Origin: Euryarchaeota archaeon UBA220
Lineage (GTDB): Archaea > Thermoplasmatota > Poseidoniia > Poseidoniales > Thalassarchaeaceae
Assembly: GCA_002501885.1 (NCBI GenBank)
Contig: DAON01000003.1
Location: 1-21,556 of the forward strand
Direction of reading: 5' to 3'
Length of the DNA: 21,556 nucleotides
Below the pieces are notes generated by a model. The model had not been told where the DNA came from. It did not search any database and worked only from the letters and a program-made list of their open reading frames with translations. Both the position numbers and the translations under genes were made by a program. How positions within the stretch are numbered: position 1 is the first letter of the stretch; the number at the start of each line of letters is the position of its first letter. Below, in pieces: positions 16,001 through 21,556 of the stretch.

Positions 16001-18253
16001 CTGATCGTACGCAGATGTGTAACTCGAATTCAGTAGATTGAGATTCTCGTCGTAAATTGCCAAATCAAAGTCGGCACCTGATGGAGAAGTCAGACCGACA
16101 CTTACTCCCGAGTCCCGAGGTACACTCATCGCAAACAGGTCTTGTAGATCCGAACTAGAATGGATTGTTCCGTTGTACAGTGCACTATTCGCCGAGATGT
16201 TGAATGCTGATGAATTGTATGAACCCGCATCGCCGAAAATCTGATCTGAGTAGTTGCCTGCAGCGCTGTTGACGCAAGAAGTCTGGCCTACTTGCTCCTG
16301 ATACATTCCCTGAGAGCATTGAGTCTGCGAAGTTGCTTGAGTAACTGAGACATAGTTACCTGCCGAGGATTCGTAACACAAATCATAGCCAGAGCCAGGC
16401 TGATAGGACCCGGTTTCACATGGCCTATGGTATAGGTCCCCTATGATTGCAAAGTGACCTGGTTCGGCCGGTGAGCAGGTCAGCCTACCCCAATTTCCAG
16501 AATCACAATTCATCCACCTGGTCGGATTGTTTGGATAGGGGTCGGCGGCTCCTGAAACTCCATCTCCGTCATCATCTCCAGCCATATGAGTGTCAAGGAT
16601 ATTGACTACTCCATCTCCGTCCATGTCTTGGTCAGAATAGGATATATCTGTACCACTTGAGAAATTCATTGTATGAGGAGTCAGTAAGTCATCTGTAGTT
16701 CCATCGAACTCGCCTGACTGCCTGCCCCAACACTGCACAGAGTAGTCATCGAGGATAGCACATGTGGAGTCTGAACCAGCAGAAATCGCAATTGCGGAGC
16801 TGCCCGAGTTCAGATCAGTATAGACGGGCGTGTTGCCGTTTTCACCCGTGCACCCGCTTGATGTTATGACTGAGCTACAGGTACCATCTCCCCATTGGCC
16901 GTATGTGTTGACTCCCCAGCAGTTGATGGAGCCGTTATCTAAAATTGCACACATATGAGAAGAAGTCCCATCAATTGCTTTTGCTGTCCTTCCAGTTGGG
17001 ATGTCGATATTCACTGAGCCATTGGTAACTGCGCCATTTAGTGCTGATGATGTATAGGTCTGACCCCAGCAGTATATCGAACCGTTCTCGAACAGTGCGC
17101 ATACTCCGTACCCCGGTGTCGAAATGGCGACTGCCCTCATACCAGTGGAATGATTGACTTCAATCGGAGTGTTACTGTCGCTAGTTGATCCATCTCCTAG
17201 ATTGCCATAGCCATTGAAACCCCAACACTTCACGGCACCTGAATTTGTAATTGCACAAGTAAAGTCGGTCCCTGCTGATATGGCCACAGCTGTTGTATTA
17301 GTTCCCAAGTCTACGCTGACGGGTGCATTTCTGTTGGAATTGGAACCATCTCCTAATTGCCCTAAATTATTACGACCCCAGCAACTGACTGAACCATCGG
17401 TGAGGATAGCACAATTGTGGTTATTGCCGTTTGATATAGCAGCGGGTTGGTGAGTTCCGAAGTCTACAGTGCCATTTGACTGAGAGAAAGAGCCTAGTCC
17501 CAATTGGCCGTAGTTATTCGTTCCAGCACACCTGAGGCTGTAGTTCTCTAGCAATGCACAATTTCCTGCGAGAGATACGACCTCATCGTTGGTGTAAACG
17601 GGCTGCCCTCCGCCGGTTCCAGTAGAAAAAGAAACTCTTGTCCCATTATTTAGGACGATAGTTGGAGACCCGGAGTTTAGTTCAAAAACGGAGTGTGTGA
17701 ACACTGAGTCTCTCTGCGACCCGGGTTGGTTGAATGGTAGAGAAGGAGAGGGATTTGAGGTGGTGAGTTCGGAAACTATCCACGAATCAGTGCCCCATGA
17801 ATCGCCAGATGTGCCCCCATTACCGTTGGCGAAATTTACTGCGAGTAAGAAGGTCACATCCCCAGTACCAGTAGAAGGCGCAGTCCAATCAACAGTCCAT
17901 GTCCTTGCGTTGGAGTTTGAATGAGTGACTTCTCCGCTTACTATCTGGGCATTGGCCCCCGGATTGGAGAAAGTTCCTGAAGATGAGTCCAAATTGAATC
18001 CGCCATTTGTTCCTGAAACTCCTCCGGTTCCCCCAATTGTAAGAGAATATACTGCCCCGGGGGTATATCCTGAGCTCGGAATGTCTGTAGTTAGTGTGGG
18101 AGTCATTGTGTTCCCTCCTCCATGACAGCCCCCGCAACCTGAACTGGAAGATCCAGTCTTTCCAGAGCTGTTTGCAAAAGCGCCCTCGGGCACTGCAAAC
18201 ACCATGACCATTAGTACCAGTATTGCGATTCCTCTCTGTCCTGAATTTATCAT
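13013..18253 (-). CDS. Giant multi-domain surface protein: CxxCH domain, RCC1 repeats, Cys-rich repeats, calcium repeats, C-terminal anchor
   Basis: A 1746-residue secreted protein. The frame is open to 18313, but the ATG at 18253 has GGTGAT three bases ahead and begins a signal peptide (IAILVLMVMVFA, cleavage near AFA-N). Order: GCGGCHGG (CxxCH, C40/C43/H44) opening a beta domain like choice-of-anchor V (to about 170); six RCC1-like blades (about 225-525); an Asp-rich DQDMDGDG segment (about 540-570); two or three Cys-rich repeats (585-665); a PPC-like beta domain (670-798); about 18 Cys-rich 34-residue repeats (806-1436); thrombospondin-3-like calcium repeats (DDDNDG, DSDGDGYGD; 1450-1605); one membrane helix (about 1617-1638); and a 108-residue acidic tail ending in DGSILTFDVSSGTWTPLD. 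Likely adhesion, shielding or particle binding. No catalytic domain is recognised. Confidence 0.9.
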   Translation of the reverse strand: MINSGQRGIAILVLMVMVFAVPEGAFANSSGKTGSSSSGCGGCHGGGNTMTPTLTTDIPSSGYTPGAVYSLTIGGTGGVSGTNGGFNLDSSSGTFSNPGANAQIVSGEVTHSNSNARTWTVDWTAPSTGTGDVTFLLAVNFANGNGGTSGDSWGTDSWIVSELTTSNPSPSLPFNQPGSQRDSVFTHSVFELNSGSPTIVLNNGTRVSFSTGTGGGQPVYTNDEVVSLAGNCALLENYSLRCAGTNNYGQLGLGSFSQSNGTVDFGTHQPAAISNGNNHNCAILTDGSVSCWGRNNLGQLGDGSNSNRNAPVSVDLGTNTTAVAISAGTDFTCAITNSGAVKCWGFNGYGNLGDGSTSDSNTPIEVNHSTGMRAVAISTPGYGVCALFENGSIYCWGQTYTSSALNGAVTNGSVNIDIPTGRTAKAIDGTSSHMCAILDNGSINCWGVNTYGQWGDGTCSSVITSSGCTGENGNTPVYTDLNSGSSAIAISAGSDSTCAILDDYSVQCWGRQSGEFDGTTDDLLTPHTMNFSSGTDISYSDQDMDGDGVVNILDTHMAGDDDGDGVSGAADPYPNNPTRWMNCDSGNWGRLTCSPAEPGHFAIIGDLYHRPCETGSYQPGSGYDLCYESSAGNYVSVTQATSQTQCSQGMYQEQVGQTSCVNSAAGNYSDQIFGDAGSYNSSAFNISANSALYNGTIHSSSDLQDLFAMSVPRDSGVSVGLTSPSGADFDLAIYDENLNLLNSSYTSAYDQTSTNNTNFSSDSMLYILVSPWNGTGQYQLQVWLFSTLDGSVVGDPNLSIEVELGVTDYQCSPGNFQPSTGQPACLDADPGHFVNTTGSTTQSPCTPGNFQSAPGQTYCIQATIGHYVDIYAAADQIPASPGHYVNTTGATSQEACSTGTYQPGLAQTGCLDADAGHFVGTTGSASQSECYYGTYQPNTGQSSCIDASAGYYVPTMAATNQTACSLGTYQPNTGESYCFGADPGHYVNTLAATSQTPCDIGSFQPLSASDRCNAADPGYYVSNTGSANQTACDLGTFQPNPGASACIVSPSGHYVDTSAATAPTPCSSGTYNPSLGSNTSLDCMHADPGYAVPDPGSSYQTPCTPGHYQPSSGQTSCLEADAGHFVSSQGADSQTPCSVGTYTANTSQSACTEAAPGHYVSTPGSTYEEACSIGTYNTQTASTSASDCLPADAGNYVPMAGAAEQIPCVEGTYQPSIGQSSCIMSDPGHYVPGANFQSQLECQIGSFQQYSGSSSCTLAEPGHYVDSVASDTQKQCPPTTYNPEAGSDDRDDCMDVDPGHYASEWATPEQIECELGTYQPNSAQSNCLEADPGYFVSSYASTSQSACPAGTYNPSQSSGSAADCLPADPGYFVDKQASAAQTACSPGTYQDTPGQLSCIDASPGYYVSTDGQSNQMPAPLDSYATGTRNIGYENCPENHITIQLGAISSDDCYLDTDGDRIQDISDPDDDNDGVNDGMDMCPTGLMGWSSSPGSDFDGDGCKDSDEDADDDNDGFPDGSDALPLNQAEWADSDMDGIGDNADTDDDNDGLSDSDEDAAGTDPRDTDTDDDGFNDGVDTFPLNPNEWSDSDGDGYGDNEDAFPNDASKYLEEDIIAKYGLVIALAVAMLAVGLGGWMVMRRRDDSETTPEFEHTQNVMIPQQERATEVPTEEPAVEPAPQLESEMDTSQFLEGLEADLQRPNPPPDAKLNEHGQLVWIDDSGTVYAQNPDGSILTFDVSSGTWTPLD
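13440..13905 (-). repeat. Calcium-binding Asp-rich (thrombospondin type 3-like) repeat region
   Basis: Coding repeats with the DxDxDGxxD pattern: DTDGDRIQD, DPDDDNDGVND, DFDGDGCKD, DADDDNDGFPD, DSDMDGIGD, DTDDDNDGLSD, DTDTDDDGFND and DSDGDGYGD. Each loop would bind calcium and stiffen the stalk between the Cys-rich repeats and the membrane helix. The GAT/ATC richness makes long false open frames on both strands here. Confidence 0.75.
13945..15835 (-). repeat. Tandem array of about 18 Cys-rich repeats, 34 residues (about 102 bases) each
   Basis: The unit can be written C-x2-GTYQP-x3-GQ-x2-C-x2-ADPGHYV-x3-GA-x2-Q-x2-C, with two Cys per unit, much like the GCC2/GCC3 (ephrin-receptor-like) Cys-rich repeats of eukaryotic surface proteins. 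Units differ strongly at the DNA level while the Cys, PGHYV/F and GTYQP positions are held, so the array is old and kept by selection. Two further units lie ahead of the PPC-like domain (about 16260-16440). Confidence 0.8.
16690..17570 (-). repeat. Six RCC1-like propeller repeats with a conserved Cys pair
   Basis: Six blades of about 50 residues, each with the pattern C-A-x-L/I/T-x6-C-x-G: CALLENYSLRCAG, CAILTDGSVSCWG, CAITNSGAVKCWG, CALFENGSIYCWG, CAILDNGSINCWG and CAILDDYSVQCWG. Most are followed by a GQLGDGS-like turn. The fixed C-x9-C spacing suggests one disulfide per blade, suited to an extracellular propeller. Confidence 0.8.
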
Positions 18254-18288
18254 AATATCACCACTGCGCTCTTGGGGCAAAGACATTC

Positions 18289-18304
18289 GTCGGACAGGTC
18301 CGAC
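18289..18304 (-). promoter_or_regulatory. Inverted repeat upstream of the giant surface-protein gene
   Basis: GTCGGAC-AG-GTCCGAC, a perfect 7-base inverted repeat with a 2-base spacer, lies about 36 bases before the ATG at 18253 in the 123-base gap behind the radical SAM gene. An AT-rich TAGATAACC-like stretch on the minus strand (about 18329-18340) could be its TATA region. It could be an operator or a leader hairpin. Confidence 0.35.
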
Positions 18305-18376
18305 TGCTGTCAATTAGGAGAGGAGCGGTTATCTAGCCAATATGACTATTCCTGCGCCTCGGGCGCTAGTGCATCA

Positions 18377-20149
18377 CTACTGATTGTCTCTCCAATAGCC
18401 GGGCAGTTCTAGTTGTGCAGCAGCAAATGCTTCCTCGGCCGAAGAGAAGAGTCTTCCTTTCTCGCGGGCGCGTGTTGAAAGAAGGCGCCATGCTCCTTTG
18501 CTGCTTATACCAGGAATAGCCTGCAGTTGATGCTGGGTCGCAGAATTCACATCGATTCCTAACTCGACTCCGGTGATGCTTCGCTTACCATGGCCTGTAA
18601 CCATGATGTCAGATGAGGTCTCAAGAGGGATTCTATACGGAACTCCGACAAGAATCGGGTATGCTCCGATTTGTCGGCCGAATGTAATTCCTGGCTTCCC
18701 TCGAATTTCCTCATCGCTGTACTTCGAATCTAGAACCTGTTCTGGCCTCCGAATTCGATCATCCTGCGCCTCCCACCAGACATCTCGGAGTATAGTACCA
18801 GTAGGCAACATCTCCTCTAGTAGAGGAGCATCGATTTCATCCCTAACCTCTTGTTTGAACTCTCTAAATGACTTCTCGGGAACTTCTTGGAAACCCTGTC
18901 CCTCGACCTGTCTGATGTTTATTCTCCTTAGCCAAAGGCCTTCGGACCTCAGTACCCTTAGAAGTTGTAGATTCATCTGGTAGCTTTCTTCTGTCTCTCC
19001 ATTCAATCCAGCGATAAAATTGAGCCCTGGCAATAGTTTGGGAAGTCCCCTATCTCCTTTTTCTCTACCGAATTCATTGATATGTCTGATTGCATTAATG
19101 AGTTGTTCCGGGTCACAATTCAACCAGTTCTGTTCGTGCACTTCTGGATCGGCTGATTCCAGTCCAAAAGAGAGGACTGCGCCGTCAGATAGTGTTTCAA
19201 CTAGGGTTTTGGTAATCTCTGTTGACGGTTCTAGATTCTCAGCAACAATTGAGGGATTGGCATTGTCAACATGTAAAATCTTGAGTCTCTCGTCTTCACG
19301 AGCACCGTGTAGGACCTTGGCTATCGGCTCTGGATTAGGAATTGGATACTCCAGGTCCTCTACCCCTTCTGCCTTGTAGGTGTAGATGTCTGTAGCCCCT
19401 CCTATCCTAACATTGACAACTCTAGAATCCAATGCTGCTGTTATCTCGCTTAGCACATCCTTCTCTGTACGCCACAAGGGCAGGCCCTTCTTGGGCTCTA
19501 TACAGAACCTACAGCCTCGCTTGAAGCGAACACAACCTTGGTACAACTCGATTTCGTAAGTCAGTGGCCCTGCCCTGCCATCTTGTGTGGTCAGATCTGG
19601 GTGATTGGTGACGGCTTTGGAAGATGCTCCCGAAATTGCCCATCTAGACCACTGCTCAGGTGTTCTTTTTTTGTGTTCCCAATTACCTGTGGAAATGAAG
19701 TTATCAAGTGTAGCATCGGTGTCTTGCACCGCGCAGAAAAGGTTGGACCGTAATGAGGTCCAACCATCATATCTCCAGTGCCTAATGGCCCACCCTCCGC
19801 AAAGAACTGGAGATGACGAGGGGAGAATAGAAAGTACTTCATCGAGTTCCTTTCGACTAATCGGAGTGCCTCTGACATACTTACCAGGAACTATTGCTCC
19901 TGCGAGAATCACAGCTCCATCAAGGTCCGACAATTCACTGCGTAGATTTGCCCTTGCATCCGGAGTAGAGAGGCGTTCCTTGTGGTGGAGTCTCCACTGA
20001 TCAATTGTCATGTATGTGTACGGGACTCCTCGTGATTCGAGAACACCGCAGATGTATCTGATATGAAAGCCGAGATAGTTCGGGACTCCGAATGCTGCAG
20101 GTTCGTCCTCATATCCGTCTAAGACAAGCCAACCTTCCAATTGCTCCAC
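18377..20149 (-). CDS. Radical SAM protein with C-terminal helix-hairpin-helix (COG1031-like)
   Basis: A 590-residue protein. The N-terminus (LVLDGYEDEPAAFGVPNYLG, 8-27) forms a B12-binding-like Rossmann part, typical of an archaeal radical SAM group of unknown reaction. The cluster site is GCVRFKRGCRFC (205-216), giving Cys206, Cys213 and Cys216, a C-x6-C-x2-C spacing instead of the usual C-x3-C-x2-C; from memory this longer spacing is normal in COG1031. SFGLESADPEVHE and LLPGLNFIAGLNGETEESY match later barrel strands. The C-terminus (about 535-570, NSATQHQLQAIPGISSKGAW) is a helix-hairpin-helix nucleic-acid binding element, so RNA or DNA is a likely substrate. The start is GTG at 20149; no nearby ATG fits the family start. 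It follows csl4 by 36 bases and is probably co-transcribed. Confidence 0.85.
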   Translation of the reverse strand: MEQLEGWLVLDGYEDEPAAFGVPNYLGFHIRYICGVLESRGVPYTYMTIDQWRLHHKERLSTPDARANLRSELSDLDGAVILAGAIVPGKYVRGTPISRKELDEVLSILPSSSPVLCGGWAIRHWRYDGWTSLRSNLFCAVQDTDATLDNFISTGNWEHKKRTPEQWSRWAISGASSKAVTNHPDLTTQDGRAGPLTYEIELYQGCVRFKRGCRFCIEPKKGLPLWRTEKDVLSEITAALDSRVVNVRIGGATDIYTYKAEGVEDLEYPIPNPEPIAKVLHGAREDERLKILHVDNANPSIVAENLEPSTEITKTLVETLSDGAVLSFGLESADPEVHEQNWLNCDPEQLINAIRHINEFGREKGDRGLPKLLPGLNFIAGLNGETEESYQMNLQLLRVLRSEGLWLRRINIRQVEGQGFQEVPEKSFREFKQEVRDEIDAPLLEEMLPTGTILRDVWWEAQDDRIRRPEQVLDSKYSDEEIRGKPGITFGRQIGAYPILVGVPYRIPLETSSDIMVTGHGKRSITGVELGIDVNSATQHQLQAIPGISSKGAWRLLSTRAREKGRLFSSAEEAFAAAQLELPGYWRDNQ

Positions 20150-20185
20150 GCCCAGACGTACAGGCCGGAGGTATTCACCGCTTCG

Positions 20186-21442
20186 CTAGTTTCTACGAGG
20201 TCGGCGTCGGCGACTTTCTTTTGGCTTCGATTCTTGGACTGTTATCTTGCGAGAGTGGATCTCTGTATCGTTCAATTCCTTGACTGCGGCCAGACCTTCT
20301 TTCTTACTTGAGAAAGTGACGAAAGCGAACCCTTTCGAGCGTCCGGTCTCCTTGTCTTTAGCGATGTGTACATCATTTAGTTCCCCATGGGCTGAGAAAA
20401 TCTTCCTCAATTCATCCTCTGTAGCATCGTAAGACAAACCGCCAACGAACAACTTGGACCCCATAGATTCCTCTGCCTTGGACCTTGCAGCCACTAGAAC
20501 CTCTCTTTCCTTGGATAGTTCTTCTTTCGTAGCCGTGCCTTCCTTGACCTTGTCCATGCAGTCTCTGCATCTGATGGGCTTGCCGGGAGTTGGTTTGAAC
20601 GGAACCTCGGTCTTGACTCCACAAAGTGTGCAGGTCGTAGAGTGCATCTCTTTCCTTGGCCTCCCTCCTCGGCCCCCTCCTGCTTTAGCAGTGCGCTGGC
20701 GTCGAATTGACTCGGGAATCTCATGCGACATTCCTCTTCGATGGTCGGCAACTGGAGAGAGATAGGGGCGTGCGCCATCATGCCCTAGCATGGCCTCAGC
20801 CTCTGCTGACCAGCGATCGCCTGGGCGGTTTAGTGACTGAATGTCTTCGCCGAGGACATGTCCGTGGCCGAATCCGTTTGAGAGAACTCGGTATCCGGTG
20901 TAATCACAGCGAGAGCATTTGACATTGAAATCTGGAGTTTCACTGCTGGCCTCAAGATCGAGTCCGCATTGAGGGCAGATGGCATGCAGAACACCCAATT
21001 CAGGTGCATCACGAGTAGTTGCCTTCATCATCGGCTCTAGTTCAGTGATGCGGGCACGAATGATGTCTCTCTTGCGCATTGCATCGCCTGCAGAAGGTAG
21101 GAAGCGATCGACAAAATTAGTGACATAGATGTCCGCGAACAACTCTTCTGCTGGAACATCTCTGTGACCTCCTTCCTTATCTTCGATGTGAAGTACTCTG
21201 ACCTCAGCGGTCTTTGGATTGATTCGGTTGACCTCGGCAATGATGATATCACCAATCTGAGGTGAGTTAACAGATGGTCGTGAAGAATCCACTGAGATTT
21301 CTCCATCACTGTGAACCAGAGTACCGGCGACGACGGCAACCGAGCCAGAAGAATCAGTGTGAATGCCTTCTCCTACTTCGGAACCATCAGGAATAATCAC
21401 GCTTGAGCCGGGAGTTACGAAGTCGCCTATCTCAGCAGTCAT
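20186..21442 (-). CDS. csl4: Exosome subunit Csl4 fused to a second zinc motif and an RRM RNA-binding domain
   Basis: A 418-residue protein. Residues 1-60 match the N-terminal Csl4 domain (IGDFVTPGSSVIIPDGSE); 61-140 form an S1 RNA-binding barrel (QIGDIIIAEVNRI); CPQCG and CSRCDYTG (C156, C159, C176, C179) are the Csl4 zinc ribbon. Csl4 caps the archaeal RNA exosome and guides RNA into the Rrp41/42 ring. The protein then continues unusually: a basic Gly/Arg linker (250-265), a second zinc motif CTLCG...PFKPTPGKPIRCRDC (C271, C274, C292, C295), a charged helix (305-326), and a complete RRM (330-404) with RNP2 LFVGGL (331-336) and RNP1 KGFAFVTF (370-377), ending in an Arg-rich tail. The frame extends to 21502, but Met21 matches the family start and leaves room for a TATA box. 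Confidence 0.86.
   Translation of the reverse strand: MTAEIGDFVTPGSSVIIPDGSEVGEGIHTDSSGSVAVVAGTLVHSDGEISVDSSRPSVNSPQIGDIIIAEVNRINPKTAEVRVLHIEDKEGGHRDVPAEELFADIYVTNFVDRFLPSAGDAMRKRDIIRARITELEPMMKATTRDAPELGVLHAICPQCGLDLEASSETPDFNVKCSRCDYTGYRVLSNGFGHGHVLGEDIQSLNRPGDRWSAEAEAMLGHDGARPYLSPVADHRRGMSHEIPESIRRQRTAKAGGGRGGRPRKEMHSTTCTLCGVKTEVPFKPTPGKPIRCRDCMDKVKEGTATKEELSKEREVLVAARSKAEESMGSKLFVGGLSYDATEDELRKIFSAHGELNDVHIAKDKETGRSKGFAFVTFSSKKEGLAAVKELNDTEIHSRKITVQESKPKESRRRRPRRN
20462..20474 (-). promoter_or_regulatory. Possible internal translation start for a free RRM protein
   Basis: On the minus strand, inside csl4, AGAGG is followed by five bases and an in-frame ATG (20464) that begins MGSKLFVGGL, a normal start for a small RRM protein. 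Initiation here would give a 92-residue RRM ending at the same stop (20186). The GAG-GAA codons could make this match by chance. Confidence 0.3.
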
Positions 21443-21506
21443 CGGCCCGCCGACCGGACAACCCCCTATGAACGGTCCGGCATGATTGAGCCGTAGGCTC
21501 ATGGTG

Positions 21507-21514
21507 GTATAAGG
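21507..21514 (-). promoter_or_regulatory. Candidate TATA box of csl4
   Basis: CTTATACC on the minus strand, about 70 bases before the ATG at 21442. With usual archaeal spacing, transcription would begin near 21484, giving a leader of about 40 bases and placing the upstream ATG at 21502 outside the transcript. Confidence 0.35.
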
Positions 21515-21556
21515 CGCCAGAAAGCGGCCCTGGTCTTGCCTCTCTGTCTGCTGTGA

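Noticed and set aside
18254..18313. Start of the giant protein at 18313
   Set aside because: The extra 20 residues precede a standard signal peptide and include the 18289-18304 inverted repeat; the GGTGAT site supports 18253.
21443..21502. Start of csl4 at 21502
   Set aside because: The added residues do not look like Csl4, there is no ribosome site, and a TATA-like element lies just upstream, so this ATG is probably not transcribed.
1..21556. tRNA, rRNA, insertion sequences, integrase or attachment sites
   Set aside because: I found no tRNA-like cloverleaf, transposase motif or flanking direct repeats; nearly every base is in a supported gene.

Overview
The window looks like a piece of a planktonic euryarchaeal chromosome, most likely Marine Group II (Candidatus Poseidoniales). 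An archaeal-type membrane LonB, an archaeal AspRS, a TrmI-type tRNA methyltransferase, an archaeal exosome Csl4 subunit and a COG1031-type radical SAM protein all point to an archaeon. Two very long, acidic, secreted, single-anchor surface proteins with Pro-rich or acidic cytoplasmic tails, and several bacterial-type metabolic genes, fit that lineage. This placement is inference from gene content; there is no rRNA or tRNA gene here. Coding density is very high: no gap reaches 130 bases, and I see no mobile element, CRISPR array or prophage.

Layout. On the minus strand, 1-356 is the N-terminal part of LonB, running off the left edge, and 433-3579 is a 1048-residue surface protein with an N-terminal thioredoxin-like CGPC site, Ig/cadherin-like domains and a C-terminal anchor. 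A 110-base divergent region follows. The plus strand then carries trmI (3690-4502), a GtrA-like membrane protein (4551-4991) and aspS (5037-6446). Next comes a tightly packed metabolic run: a formyltransferase (6500-7237), an atypical SDR (7246-8043), a luciferase-like flavin monooxygenase (8055-9296), an asparaginase-II-family protein (9297-10481), an aldehyde dehydrogenase with a Cys-rich leader (10481-11986) and a FabH-type thiolase-fold synthase (12028-13008). It meets, tail to tail with a 4-base gap, a 1746-residue surface protein (minus, 13013-18253) built from a CxxCH-bearing domain, RCC1-like repeats, Cys-rich 34-residue repeats and calcium-binding Asp-rich repeats. Behind it on the minus strand are a radical SAM/HhH protein (18377-20149) and a Csl4 exosome subunit fused to a second zinc motif and an RRM (20186-21442).

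How they work together. The left and right flanks are mainly information processing: proteolysis, tRNA modification, tRNA charging and the RNA exosome. The two surface proteins share one architecture (signal peptide, long ectodomain, one membrane helix, short cytoplasmic tail). The six-gene metabolic run, with spacings of 8, 11, 0, -1 and 41 bases between genes, is the best candidate for an undescribed pathway. The aldehyde dehydrogenase resembles 2-amino/2-hydroxymuconate-semialdehyde dehydrogenases, so a catabolic role on a nitrogen-containing, ring-derived semialdehyde is a reasonable guess. No ring-cleavage dioxygenase is visible. The other item of real interest is the Csl4-zinc-RRM fusion, which also carries a possible internal start for a free RRM protein.
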